Positions 1 to 9,384 are shown, counted from the stretch's first letter. The stretch: DNA of 64,000 bases from Penium margaritaceum (GCA_023375785.1 SZWC01001168.1:97316-161315), one strand, 5' to 3'. Notes: generated from the sequence alone by a model not told the origin. Numbers and translations are program-made.

Positions 1-1096
1 GAGCCAGTTGTCGGGTGCTTGGTCTCCGGACTCAAGCAACACTATCCACTCTCCCGCTTTGGGAGTGAGGGTCGGGTCCAGCAGCTCTCCCTTTCCAAGG
101 GTGCGTTCGTCGAACACGACGTCGCGGCTCCTCACGAGCTTGCCTGCTGCCTGGTCCCAAAGCCGATAGGCTTTGTGTGACGTGTCGTACCCAACCATGA
201 TGCACTTCTTGGAGCGTGCATCGAGCTTGCCTCCACCTTCTCCCGACTGGATCTTCACCCATGCAGTTGACCCGAACACCTTCAGATGAGATGCGTTGGG
301 TTTCTTTCCCGACCATGCTTCCTGTGGGGTCTTCAGCTGCTTGTCCTGCTCCTTTCCACGCTTCCGCAAGGCGGTCGCTGGTGTGAGGTTCAAGAGGTAG
401 CAAGCCGTTGTTGCTGCTTCAGCCCAAAAGCGAGGTGGGAGCTTGGCGTCGAAGAGCATGCTTCGCACCATGCCGAGTAGGGTCTGGTTCATCCTCTTGG
501 CAACGCCGTTGCTTTGGGGGTTGTAAGGGGTGGTTTGCTCGTGGCGGATGCCATGATGCTTGAGCCAAGGCTTGCATGCCTCGTACTCACCCTCGTTGTC
601 ACTTCGGAGTGCCTTCACCTTCTTAGACGTTTGCCGCTCCACCATGGCGACGAACTCGGGGAGCTTCTCCTTCACCTCTCCCTTTGTTTTGAGGAAGTAG
701 ATCCACAACTTGCGGCTGTGGTCGTTAATGAAGGTCAGGAAGTACTTGCTTCCTCCGTTAGACGGTGTGCGGAAGGGTCCACACACATCACTGTGTATCA
801 GTTCCAAGACGTGCTCCGCTCGTTGACCTCCTCTCCCAAACGGCTTCTTCTTTGCCTTCGCTTGGAGGCATGGTTCACACAATGTACACCCTTCGCCATG
901 CTTCATAGTGCACCCTTCCATTCCGCGGACTACCTCTTGCTCTTGCATCTTTTGCAGCGTGCTGTTGGCCACGTGGCCAAATCTCCGGTGCCACAGCTCA
1001 GCATCTGTGTCCTTGGTTGATGTGGCGGCCGCAACGGTCGCCAGTGGTGCATCCTTCGGCTCCGGTGCCACTGTCTTGGTGGCACATGTGAGTCCC
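1..1096 (-). CDS. I-a pol, GAG-pre-integrase and integrase part
   Basis: Read on the minus strand this encodes the pre-integrase and integrase region of a copia polyprotein. Near 900-1000 there is a zinc-binding module with WHRRFGHV followed by a CTLCEPC pair of cysteines (HHCC type). Next comes the integrase core, with LELIHSDVCGPF near 800, LRSDNEGEYE near 600 and a PYNPQSNGVAKRMNQT block near 500. The C-terminal part includes KTPQEAWSGKKPNASHLKVF and ends in the R-S-R-D-V-V-F-DE motif near 90-130. The protein would insert the element's cDNA into host DNA. It is part of a fossil polyprotein cut by the window edge, so it has no start or stop of its own here. Assignment to copia integrase is by motif; no search was run. 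Confidence 0.85.
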
Positions 1097-1269
1097 TCAT
1101 CCGACGCCTTGGTGACTTTGGTTTGAAGCACGCAGAGGCCGTCGACTCTTGGAACTTGAAGCATGAGGTCGTCTTTGGTGTACAAAATCTGGATGTCCTC
1201 GTTTTTTAGGGCCACCGCTTCCTTGTTGGTGAACACCACTGTCATGTTGTTGTCGGTGATTTGTGAGAN

Positions 1270-2113
1270 TGTTGGTGAGCTCCTTCTTCTCCTTTCCACC
1301 TTTGTTCCCGCCTTCTTTCTTGGGACTACGGCAGTCCCTAGCCCAGTGCCCAGCCTTGCCACAGTTGTGACAGTTGCCGGGCTTCTTGGAACTCTTCCCG
1401 CCACCATTGCCTTTCCCTCCACCGCCACCGCTTCCGCTGTTCCCTTGACTGGAGCGAGAGCTTGCACTTTGTCCACCGAAGCGAGAGGCATAGGCTGAGA
1501 TGTTTGCCTCGGCGCCACTGTGTCGCATGGACTCGTTGCGGACGTGTTCGGCGACAGCCTCGTACGTCAGATCTGCCTCCTTCCAACCGCCAAATACGGT
1601 GATCAAGGATCCCCAGCTTTCCGGCAGCGCCATTAGAAGGATCATGGCACGCATGTTGGAGTCGAGATTCCATTCCATTTGCTGGACCTCTTCCAGCACG
1701 TTGTCGAACGACTGCAAAAAAGCGGGTATCGATTCTCCTTCGCTCACCCTCATGGACATCAACCGTTGGAAGATGAAGAGTCGGTTTGCTAGGGCATTCG
1801 ATTGATGCACGCGTGCGAGTTTTGCGTAGGCCTCGGCAGCCAACGGGCATCCTGTGATGTGGGAGTGTTGAGTCTCGTTGATGGACGTCACAAGAATGGC
1901 GAGAGCCATGTTGTTCTTCATCGTCCATGCTGCAAGGTCAGCCGCATGCGTCGTCACGGTCGCATCGGCTGGTGTTATCTCGGTCCCTTTTAGGATGTCA
2001 AGGTAGCCACGCACGTTCATGACAATCTCAAACTGCCATTTCCACAAGGGAAAACCTGTCCCCGTGAATTTGGACATACCCGCCTCAAGGCGGGCTGGAG
2101 TCGGATCCGCCAT
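1270..2113 (-). CDS. I-a gag (capsid and nucleocapsid)
   Basis: This gag protein would form the element's particle and package its RNA. It starts MADPTPARLEAG and soon reaches KFTGTGFPLWKWQFEIVM, the tryptophan-rich N-terminal block of plant copia gag proteins. A helical middle with NRLFIFQRLMSMRV and ALPESWGSLI follows, matching the gag_2/UBN2-type domain. Near residue 245 there is a CCHC zinc knuckle, CHNCGKAGHWARDC, preceded by a Gly/Ser-rich linker and followed by a lysine-rich tail. The start was chosen because the leader ends just before it and the related copies I-c and I-d share the same N-terminal block. Identity as copia gag is secure from the knuckle and position. The exact end is uncertain because gag and pol are one polyprotein in this family. 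Confidence 0.87.
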
Positions 2114-2529
2114 TTCTTGCGGTTGCTCGTCTTCTCTACTTCGCTGCTACTCTGCTTCGTTGAGGCCGATGAGGCTGATGAGGTTGCTGACTGCGACCGT
2201 TGTCAAAGGTGCAGTTGATTCTGTTGCATACCCCTCCCGCTGATGATCGCCTAAGGCGATGGTGCCGTCGTGAGAGAACGGACTTGGGGTCGTACCACCT
2301 TCTAAAAAGGGGGTAGAGCTTAATCCCGTTGGGGCTCGAGGGTCTTGTCCAACATGGACAGAGCGATTCCTCGTCCCCTAGTCCGCCACGTGCGCGCACC
2401 CTACCTGAAGAAGCCGATGGATCCAATGGAGCAGATGGAGCCGTCCGATGGCCGTGTCCCTGTTGTACCTGTGCGCCCTGCAAGACCACGCGCTAGTCGG
2501 TCTTGGAAGCGTGCCTTAGAACCAGAAGT

Positions 2530-2544
2530 GTGGGCCCATAACCC
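2530..2544 (-). other. Primer-binding site of family I, iMet anticodon-arm type
   Basis: On the plus strand the site reads GTGGGCCCATAACCC. I recognise this as the anticodon arm of plant initiator tRNA-Met, CAU anticodon included, rather than its 3' end. It lies two bases (TT) inside the LTR edge at 2547. Matching sites, two and three bases changed, occupy the same place with the same TT spacer at 56674-56688 and 24686-24700. Known precedent: Drosophila copia and yeast Ty5 prime from an internal iMet site using a tRNA fragment. That this family does so is inference from sequence and position. Confidence 0.7.
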
Positions 2545-2546
2545 TT

Positions 2547-3199
2547 TGTCAATGCGCCGGATAGCAACGGTCTAGAAAACGGGTCCCGACATGGGAGGCC
2601 GCCAACCGCTCTTGGTATTGCAACCAAGATAACATATCATCCTCGAACGAGGGATCCACACTTTAGGTTCGTTTGGTTTGCAACCTCACGAAGTCCGCAT
2701 GTTGGTCTTTAGTGTCTACCTTTGGTTGGACACTCTGTGAGGAGTCTCAAAGGCAAGAACTGTAAATGGATGCATGAAAGGTACAGGCTTTTATACTTGC
2801 AGAGCTTTGCTAAAGCTTCTGCTTGTAGTGGCTCCATTGGAGCCAACCTCATCCTACATTCCTACTTGGCGCGTCCTTAGACCGCCAAGTGTCATCCTCA
2901 AGGCAGGCTCTAGTAAGCTTCCTAGAAGCTTCCTGTCCCAGTTTTGGCCACAAAGAAAATTGTGGCCGTCGCGGGGTTTGAATCTGCGACCTCTGGTTTG
3001 AGACTCCGGTGCCTTATCAACCAAGCCAAATAGGTATGGTTCCTATGATGAGCCACAGGGGACATACCCATTATGGGCAGTGCATTCCTGGCCCATCTCA
3101 GAACAGACCAAGGGGACATACTCCATAGAGCAGTGCATGCCTTGTCTGTATGTGTAGCTAGCCAGCTAGGCAGTGGACAAGGTGCACACTATTTCAACA
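2547..3199 (-). repeat. 5' LTR of I-a
   Basis: In plus orientation it begins TGTCAAT and ends TTTCAACA. It aligns with the solo LTR at 34841-35611 and with the LTRs at 14613-15378, 24703-25472 and 56691-57461, and is about 115 bp shorter than these. Shared landmarks are the GAGTCTCAAAGG box and a tandem pair of roughly 55-bp units containing GCAGTGCATGCCTTGTC near the outer end. The pair is partly present here (about 3055-3165). It would hold the promoter and polyadenylation signals, but I cannot point to a convincing TATA box. Confidence 0.82.
2964..3027 (-). other. tRNA-like segment inside the family I LTR
   Basis: Read on the minus strand this 64-base segment looks like a decayed tRNA. 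It has GGCTTGGTTGATAAGGC near the start (A-box-like), a GATTCAAACCCC block (B-box-like), and TCGC/GCGA arms around that block that could pair as a T-stem. A convincing anticodon stem cannot be drawn. The same place in the other family I LTRs keeps partial likeness, for example GTCAAATCCC in the solo LTR near 35085. It could be an internal pol III promoter relic or chance; I do not call it a gene. Confidence 0.35.
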
Positions 3200-3204
3200 G
3201 TTTT

Positions 3205-3921
3205 GGAGGCGGTGGATGCCTCATCACTAGGTTGTAGTTGGAGGAGAGAAAACGTAGGCGGTGTAGTAGGTTCTGCGCAGAAGCAATGAGTGTGGTGGAG
3301 GAAGGGGCGTCTATAGAGGGCAGTTTCAGTAGGTTTGCTATGCGTCAATTCCGGCTTGCAGCAGGAAGCAGAATGGTTTTGGTCACACACCCATATCGTT
3401 CTTGGACTCAGGCCGTACTTGGGTTTGCGCATGTTGTGAGTAGTGACAACTCTGCAAAGGCAAGCAATCCAGATCTGAGAGGTCATATGGTGCTTCCGCA
3501 TGAAGCGATCTGCTTCGTTTAGTAGGCGATTGGTGAGGTGTTTGCTGTGGGCTAGAGCTGTGATAAGTAGTGTTCTGTAGGTCATGTAGTAGTCAACGAG
3601 GAAGGTGTGAAGGGGTGCATGAGCAGTATTGCAAAGAATGAGGAAGGTGTCAAAGTGCTTGGCCTGTTGCCGTAGCCAGTCTGTGAGTGCAGGAACTGCT
3701 CATACCAATGTGCGGAGAGAAAGGACGATGCAGTGCTGGGAGAATTGGTCGTGGATAATGAGGAAGTGACTGTGACGGACAGTAGAGTATGCGCATGGAG
3801 GTTGAATGAGTGCGATGTGCACAGAGTCAAAGCTACACAGAGATTTCTGAGAGGATAGAGGAGGAGGAGAGGACACGGCATACATCTCAAGGCCATGCTC
3901 CTCAGATCCAATCTCAGTCAC
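3205..3921 (-). pseudogene. Unrecognised coding-like part of III-a
   Basis: Two protein-like stretches occur here in the same direction as the III-a gag. One (3700-3921) carries DSVHIALIQPP and HSHFLIIHDQFSQHCIV. The other (3205-3585) carries YRTLLITALAHSKHLTNRLL and MRKHHMTSQIWIACLCRVV. I recognise neither as a copia protease, integrase or polymerase. Position after gag, with only a hAT insertion between, suggests the continuation of the III-a polyprotein, but it could be a different element or a host remnant. No start can be assigned. Confidence 0.3.
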
Positions 3922-4545
3922 AGGTAAGGGTGTTCACGAGTCCAGACTCTCAAGTCTGGACCTGGACTTGGACTTGCAAGTCCGAGTCTGGCTCCAGACT
4001 CGGACTCGCGAGTCTGGGCTGGGACTCGCAAGTCTAGGGACTCGCGAGTCCAACATGTGTGGACTTGCAAGTCCAACGTACGTGGACTTGCAAGTCCAAA
4101 ACAATCATGGATGTACTCCTTTTTTTTCTCTTATAGACTTTTGTGTGTGTACTTTCCCAGTCAATGATTGCAATAAAATTTCAACTAGTTTGTTGCATGT
4201 TTCTAAGTACTTAATGGGTATGTTTTAATTAAATGTGAGTCATGGGTTAAACCCATGAATAGAAGAAAAGAAGAGCATAGTATGTGTATTGAAAAACCGA
4301 GTGTCGATGGGTAAATTGGGACGTTCGAGTTCTCGGAGTCCGAGAACTCCAACGTTCGAGACTTGGACAGTCAGGTCGACAGCTTGGAATCTTGATTCCC
4401 GAAGTTCCGCTAAGAATATTGGAACTCGAATGTCCTAAGTTTGACTTGACCAAAACTCCAAAGTGGAAGTTTCAAACTTTGAATTTGAACATACAAGTTC
4501 CAAACTCCAAGTTCAGAGTTCAACTTTGAACTCTGTAGGTTTCAT

Positions 4546-4873
4546 TAAGGCTGCACACCAAATCCTAGGATCCGGGGATCTTATCCGGGAATCCGGATCC
4601 GGATCCGGATCCGGGGATCCGGATCCTTGATCAAGATTTGATCCGGGATCCGGGGATCTTTTAACCACCTAAACAAGAGGGGAAAACGGGGTTAGGAGTG
4701 AAAAATGTAAGGCACTATCGTTGCTCAGCCTATAGGATCCGGAAAAGATTCGGGGATCCATAGGATCCGGGGATCTTTTCTTGGATCCGAGGATCCAAAT
4801 CCATCCTAGGATCCGGAACCGGGGATCAGGATCCAACCTGAGATCCGGGAATCTTACCCGGTGTGCACCCTTA
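4546..4873. mobile_element. hAT-2 miniature transposon nested in hAT-1, 328 bp
   Basis: Ends read TAAGGCTGCACACC and GGTGTGCACCCTTA, flanked by a perfect 8-bp duplication GGTTTCAT (4538-4545 and 4874-4881). The interior is mostly iterated GGATCCGGGGATCC and GGATCCGGATCC motifs in both halves, with a short unique middle (about 4660-4730). It has no coding capacity. A copy of identical length with the same ends but a different internal repeat sits at 62907-63234. It is nested in hAT-1, so it is the youngest of the three stacked insertions here. Confidence 0.9.
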
Positions 4874-5090
4874 GGTTTCATCGGTAAACTTTAGAACTTA
4901 AACTGCAAGAGGAACTTCAACTTTTCCTGGACATTCCGACGTGGCACAGAGCCACACCATCCGCAATTTTGTTTTCGCGGATGGCGTGGGCCGACGTGGC
5001 TTGGTAAAGTGTGTGGCGGGTGTTGAAAATTCAAAAGGGGAGGGGAGATTTGGACCGGATAAGCGGACAGGAGGGGAGGCCGATGTCGGC

Positions 5091-5119
5091 GGGGGGGGGG
5101 GGGGGGGGGGGGGGGGGGG
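5091..5119 (+). repeat. Run of 29 G
   Basis: An uninterrupted run of 29 G follows GATGTCGGC inside hAT-1. Such a run can form G-quadruplex DNA and is also prone to length error in sequencing, so the exact count is doubtful. Confidence 0.8.
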
Positions 5120-5337
5120 ATGGGAGGATGGGATTTTTTGCACGGGCAGGTCCTCGTCGATAGGTGTCAAACCGGTCCTTTGATTTGTTTTTACTTCCTC
5201 CCTCCCCCCCCCTTCCAGACTTGCGAGTTCGAGTCGAGTCTAGAGGTCAGACTTGGACTCGCGAGTCTGGAACTAGACTTGGACTCGCGAGTCTGACTTG
5301 CGAGTCCTGGCTTTTGGTGAACACCCTTAGTCACAGG

Positions 5338-6414
5338 CTCTACTACCCCTAACATAACAGCATTATTAGGAGCAGGATTCACAATAGCAGGGACAACAGG
5401 AGAAGGTGGTGCTTCCACATTGTTGATTGGAGTTGAATGCCAGCTTGAGCTCCCCATCCAATTGTAGTAGCGCTGACAGCGCTCTTCTACCCAGTTTGGT
5501 TGCTCGCCGTAGGATTTGCTAGGGTTATGGTCTAGCCACTCGTCGGTAGCACGATGATTGAAGACGTGCAGCAGGTGGTTGCGGCGGCCGCACTTGGTCC
5601 CTTTGAGGGGACCATGGCGAATGGTCTTGCGAGCTTGCTGTACAACGTAGTCTTATTCTGCTGCCATGAGCTTAGGGCTGATGAAGGCGGTGGTCAGCTG
5701 GTCGACAGGCAGATGTAGTAGGATTTGACGGATGATATCATACTCACCAGGGAGGCCAGAGATGATGCCGATGCAGACAAAAGCTGGCGAAAAGTCAATC
5801 TTCACTTCTTTGTGGTCACAGGCGATGGTGCTGACGACGGCAATGTAGCTGATGTTGGTTTGGGCGACAAAGGGCACAGAGAAAAGCGACATGATTTTGA
5901 TGCCGCAGGCAGTCAAGGTGTTTTTGCTGAAATGATCTTCAAGGGCCTTCCGGACCTCATGGTTCTTGGAGCCGAGAGTGCGGATATCTTCATGCAGCTC
6001 GGGAGAGGAGGTTGTCATGATGGTCATGAGGGCGGTGCTGTTGGCGGCATTCTAGGTGGCGCGGGTGATGGTGGATGCTGTAGTAGCAGTACCCGTGGCA
6101 GTTGAAGATCCAATTGTGGTTGTGCCAGCAGGAGCGGAAGATGAGGATGCATTCTGAGGAGGAGGATTGTACACAGTTATGTCGGAGGAGTTGCCTCCTG
6201 CAGTTGCAGCAGTTGCGGGTGTAGCAGGTGCAGCGGTATCAGGTGGTTTCACCCCCGTGTCAGTGTTGGTGAGGAGGTCACCAAGTGTGACTCCCTCAAC
6301 CTTCTGAGTCTCGAAGAAGAGAGAGACCAAGTCTCTCCACAGCTTGTACTTGCTGGTCCTATCCGGCTTCACAGTGAGTTTGGAGAGACCACACAAAGTG
6401 AGGGCGGAGGCCAT
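5338..6414 (-). pseudogene. III-a gag-like region (fossil)
   Basis: The N-terminal part begins MASALTLCGLSKLTVKPD and contains KYKLWRDLVSLFFETQKVEG, which resembles the N-terminal helix block of copia gag proteins. A low-complexity Ala/Thr/Ser/Pro stretch follows. Further on are LPGEYDIIRQILLHLPVDQL, typical of the gag_2-type middle domain, and near 5560-5580 KCGRRNHLLHVFNH, which looks like a decayed zinc knuckle. The protein would have been a particle structural protein. The region reads in more than one frame and is a fossil. The low-complexity insert is unlike the gag of the other families in this window. Confidence that it is a retroelement gag is moderate; the LTR and primer site directly upstream support it. 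Confidence 0.6.
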
Positions 6415-6891
6415 GATGCAGTTGATGTGAAAGCAGCAGCAAGCTGATGGTGAGGAGTGCCTGATGGCAGACTAGGAGGGCGGCTCGAGATAGCGGCATG
6501 AGATGGCGGCACAAGGCAATGTCAAGGAAGTTGATGATGATGATGTTCGGAGGAGGAAGAGCAGACAAAGCAATGACGAATGATGCTGAGTCAATGTTTG
6601 AGCGCATGTATGAAACCTCGTCCATTCGAGTAGCGAAAATGATGGTGGAGGAGTGAAAGCTGCTGTTGATGATGAGGAGTGTGGACGTAGGGACAGGCCA
6701 CGTGCACGATATCACTAGGAGGAAGTGGAATGGTGCCACCACAACACCTTAGTCAGAAGATGCGGTGCCACCGCAGTTCTTGTGATGACCACGATTCTTT
6801 GATGCGGAAGAGCTTGGCTGAAGTGGAAGTGGGTGCGGTCAACAACGACGAGCATGAAAGAGCCAGGTGTGTCACTTGGGCTCTGATACCA

Positions 6892-7559
6892 TGTCATAAG
6901 ATTGCAGGTGTTGCTGTTGAGTGGACGTGATCACAATGACGAGCATTGTGCTTCAGGTAGCACCATAAGTAGAAGCAGAGTGGAAGCGACGACGGAAAGC
7001 GGAATGGAAGAAAAAGAGGAAGGACAGCGGGTAAATGTGTTATGGGTGCAACACTGAAGGTGCGGGCACTAAGGATTGGATGTCTTGAGTGGACGCAGCT
7101 CTTGGAGAGAAGGAAGGAAGCTTCCTCAAAGGTGCGGGAATTGCTGATATATGAGTGACGTAAGAGGAAAAGAATTGGGTGCAGTGTGAGAGCACGGATG
7201 CTGAGAGGCAATGAGGGCGAAAGGACTGGAGGCGGCCCAGAGGGTGAGCGTGAAGAGGAATCCAATGGATTGATTTCTATTGAGAACAATAGAATACAAG
7301 CAATACAAATAGGAGAACAAGGAGCGCCTCGCCTAGCGCGCTTCGTCGAGCGGGCACATGAGTGAGGTGGCGACTCGGGCGAGGGAGAACGAGGAGCGCC
7401 TTGAGACCACGATTCCGCTTTACTAGCCGTACGCATAGAGGAGTGACGTGCGCAGGGGCAATTTCCGCAGGTGTGTTTTCCTTGACCATTGTTGTACTAA
7501 ACTATTGGCTTGGCCTTGGCGAGGCTCGCACAATGGTCGGTCGTGAGACCACTCAAACA
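6892..7559 (-). repeat. 5' LTR of III-a with adjacent primer-binding site
   Basis: The LTR begins TGTCATAAG directly after GGGCTCTGATACCA (6878-6891), which on the minus strand reads TGGTATCAGAGCCC, the complement of the 3' end of plant tRNA-iMet. The outer edge is placed at ACTCAAACA because TG...CA ends are required and the minus-strand start then reads TGTTTGAGTGG. No second copy exists in the window, so the outer edge is less certain than the inner one. The next bases, TAGGT, would be its target duplication. Confidence 0.65.
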
Positions 7560-7616
7560 TAGGTCCTATGTCTCCGGAGATGAACCTGCGCTGTCACTCT
7601 TTGCTTTCTCAGTGGC

Positions 7617-8079
7617 TAAGGGTGTTCACCAAAAGCTGAGACTCGCGAGTCGGACTCGCGAGTCCGAGTCCACACCCTGACTCGGGAGTCCGATTCCAGG
7701 GTCCCAGACTCGACTCGGACTCAAGAGTCTAAGAGGAGCTCTCATGAAAGTATGGAGGGGGTAAAATACTGTAGTTACAATGCTAAAATACAAGAAACAT
7801 TAGTGAATGGACTCATTTCATGCATGTATATGCATGCTTGATGACATGAGGAACAAAAAATGTGAATAGGAGAGAAGAAATGGCTATTTGGTTGTATGTT
7901 CTTCCACAGACTCATAAGTTTTTTTCACCGGATTTGCGAGTCTGAGTGCCTCGGACTCGCGAGTCCGTGGACTCGCGAGTCTCAGCCGAGACTCGCGAGT
8001 CCGAGTCTGGACCCTGACTCGGACTCGCGAGTCCGAGTCTGGGTCCAGACTCGAGAGTCTGGACTCGTGTACACCCTTA
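7617..8079. mobile_element. hAT-1 miniature transposon, 463 bp
   Basis: Ends read TAAGGGTGTTCACC and GTGTACACCCTTA, flanked by the perfect 8-bp duplication TCAGTGGC (7609-7616 and 8080-8087). Palindromic GACTCGCGAGTC arrays occupy both ends (7640-7730 and 7928-8062). The middle (7740-7920) is AT-richer and has no reading frame of note. It shares ends and arrays with the 1405-bp element at 3925-5329 and is likely a shortened derivative. It inserted into a coding-like stretch on the plus strand. Confidence 0.9.
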
Positions 8080-8135
8080 TCAGTGGCTGTACCCCTTGAA
8101 GTGATCTCCGAGATAATGTCTGACAACTTCCACCA

Positions 8136-9370
8136 TGACCCGTACAACCTTTGAGGACAAAGAAGAAGTCACTAGATACTGGTACAACTACTTTAATGAT
8201 GAGTATCAAGCCCTACCACAGAACTCCCCTTCTGCTCTGATCTCTGACTCTATGATGTCACAATATCTGACATACATGCACTTATGATACAACTTAGAGA
8301 GATGAACACAAGAACAAGAGGGCTTCCATGGTGGCAGATTCATGTATAACGGATCAATGCAAGAAATCTCTCAAGACCGCTGGGAGTTCCTCCTCATGAA
8401 TGCCTCCATAGCCCACCTTCTTCACGATGAGTAGAAACAACTTTCTCGGACGAGGACCAGGCATCAGATGAGCACTCAGACTGACCGACTCATTGGATGC
8501 ACTCTATCAGTTTTGAGGGAGGTGTCAAGAGGACCTCCAAGAAACTGACCAAGGACACACTCTCTGGTAGAAAAAAGCCTCTCTCAATAATGGTTGAGGT
8601 CCCTGGGCAAAACCACCTTGAGAAACGGCTCTCTCGCCCTCGGACCGTTGGGTTGACATTCAAGTTATCCCCTAATAATGTGACACTTGTCACCCACGTC
8701 CGGCTAGCTAAAAGAAGCCTTTGCTCTTGCTATTTTGTCCTATTCTGATGTATACACGGAGGATGTTCATTCCCTCCCATGTTTAACCCAAAACAGTCTC
8801 CTCATCCTGTCTGTCTTTGGTTCTACGGCCCTCACCACCATGTCTCCACTGTGCCTCTCCTCTCTCACTCACTCTTTGCCATCTTATCTCTCATCAAGGC
8901 TCTTGCATCCTTTTGCATTGTCACTCTCGCTCCTCCGCTCAACTCTACTGAACTCATCGAGGAGCTTTCTCCCATGTAGACATTCTCCCAGTGTGCCCAT
9001 CATCACTCCTCACTCAGGCCCCTCACTGTCGCTTCTTGTGCCTACTCTTACCTCTTTTCCGGCTAACTCTTTGCTCTTGTCCTCATCCCTTTGTTGTCGT
9101 CACGCTCCAGCCCTTCCGTACCTATTGCTGCTTTTGCCTGCTTCTACTCCAGCTTGTACATGACATCTTCTAACATATTCAACCATGGGATCGCCATTTA
9201 GGATTACACGTTGCTCCCGTCTCTTGGTCTCTAATCGGGTTCTTTCGCTCCCCAAGTGCCACGTCAGCGCCAAAACTAAGAGGAGCTAGCGGTCACAATC
9301 TTGGTCACTCCTTTGCTTCACTGCTAGGCCCCCTCAGTGGATTTCTGCAATCCCTACGGACACGTATATG
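8136..9370 (+). other. Decayed coding-like stretch, unrecognised
   Basis: On the plus strand several pieces look like former coding sequence. MTRTTFEDKEEVTRYW and YNYFNDEYQALPQNSPSAL lie near 8136-8230, GRFMYNGSMQEISQDRWEFL near 8330-8390, and GVKRTSKKLTKDTLSGRKKP with LTFKLSPNNVTLVTHVRLA near 8515-8700. A long leucine/serine-rich frame covers 8735-9163. Amino-acid make-up is protein-like in the first two thirds, but frames change and I recognise no family. hAT-1 (7617-8079) inserted just upstream, so the original sequence may start further left. It may be a host gene remnant or an unknown transposon gene; nothing decides between them. The last 200 bases (9170-9370) show nothing I can name. 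Confidence 0.3.
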
Positions 9371-9384
9371 GTTTATTCACACTG

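Larger units (their letters stand above)
1..3199 (-). mobile_element. Copia LTR retrotransposon I-a (cut by window start)
   Basis: This is a Ty1/copia-type element read leftward. From its 5' end it shows an LTR (2547-3199), a primer-binding site (2530-2544), an untranslated leader (2114-2529), gag, and then the first part of pol to the window edge. The order gag, protease region, integrase is the copia order. Reverse transcriptase, RNase H and the 3' LTR must lie beyond position 1. It is one of the better-preserved copies here, because gag and the integrase region both read as long protein-like stretches. The right LTR edge (ending TTTCAACA) is followed by GTTTT, a candidate target-site duplication whose partner is outside the window. 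It sits against, and probably inside, the older III-a element. Seen: domain order and LTR edge, the latter fixed by comparison with the solo copy at 34841-35611. Confidence 0.88.
3925..5329. mobile_element. hAT-type non-autonomous DNA transposon (hAT-1), 1405 bp
   Basis: The ends are inverted repeats TAAGGGTGTTCAC and GTGAACACCCTTA. They are flanked by a perfect 8-bp target duplication GTCACAGG (3917-3924 and 5330-5337), the hAT hallmark together with TA(A)GGG-type ends. Just inside both ends are dense arrays of the palindrome family GACTCGCGAGTC / GACTTGCAAGTC (3940-4100 and 5217-5308), likely transposase-binding repeats. There is no transposase, so it must have been moved by a partner. The interior holds a second hAT element (4546-4873), palindromic CTCGGAGTCCGAG-type and AACTTTGAA-rich sequence (4315-4545), and a 29-base G run. 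It inserted into III-a. Confidence 0.88.
3200..7559 (-). mobile_element. LTR retrotransposon III-a, probably copia
   Basis: A minus-strand element with an LTR at 6892-7559, an immediately adjacent iMet primer site (6878-6891), a leader (about 6415-6877) and a gag-like region (about 5338-6414). An unrecognised downstream part follows at 3205-3921. It is split by a 1405-bp hAT transposon (3925-5329) and cut on the left by I-a. No 3' LTR is visible. It is broken in several places and is older than both insertions. Copia assignment is tentative: it rests on the iMet primer site and a gag-like fold motif, with no integrase or reverse transcriptase seen. Confidence 0.65.

Noticed and set aside
514-1020. 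Long plus-strand reading frame
   Set aside because: It is the antisense of the I-a integrase region, whose minus-strand motifs are clear. The plus-strand protein has no recognisable features.
3925-4110. GACTCGCGAGTC palindromes as a satellite or regulatory cluster
   Set aside because: The arrays lie just inside terminal inverted repeats with 8-bp target duplications at both copies, so they are transposon subterminal repeats.
5653-6414. Host gene with an Ala/Thr-rich domain
   Set aside because: An LTR and iMet primer site lie directly upstream in the same direction, and gag-like helices are present, so a retroelement gag is the better reading.
6878-6891. tRNA-Met gene fragment
   Set aside because: Only the last bases of the iMet sequence are present, directly beside an LTR edge. 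It is a primer-binding site, as are the matching sites at 23091, 34109, 42094 and 54971.
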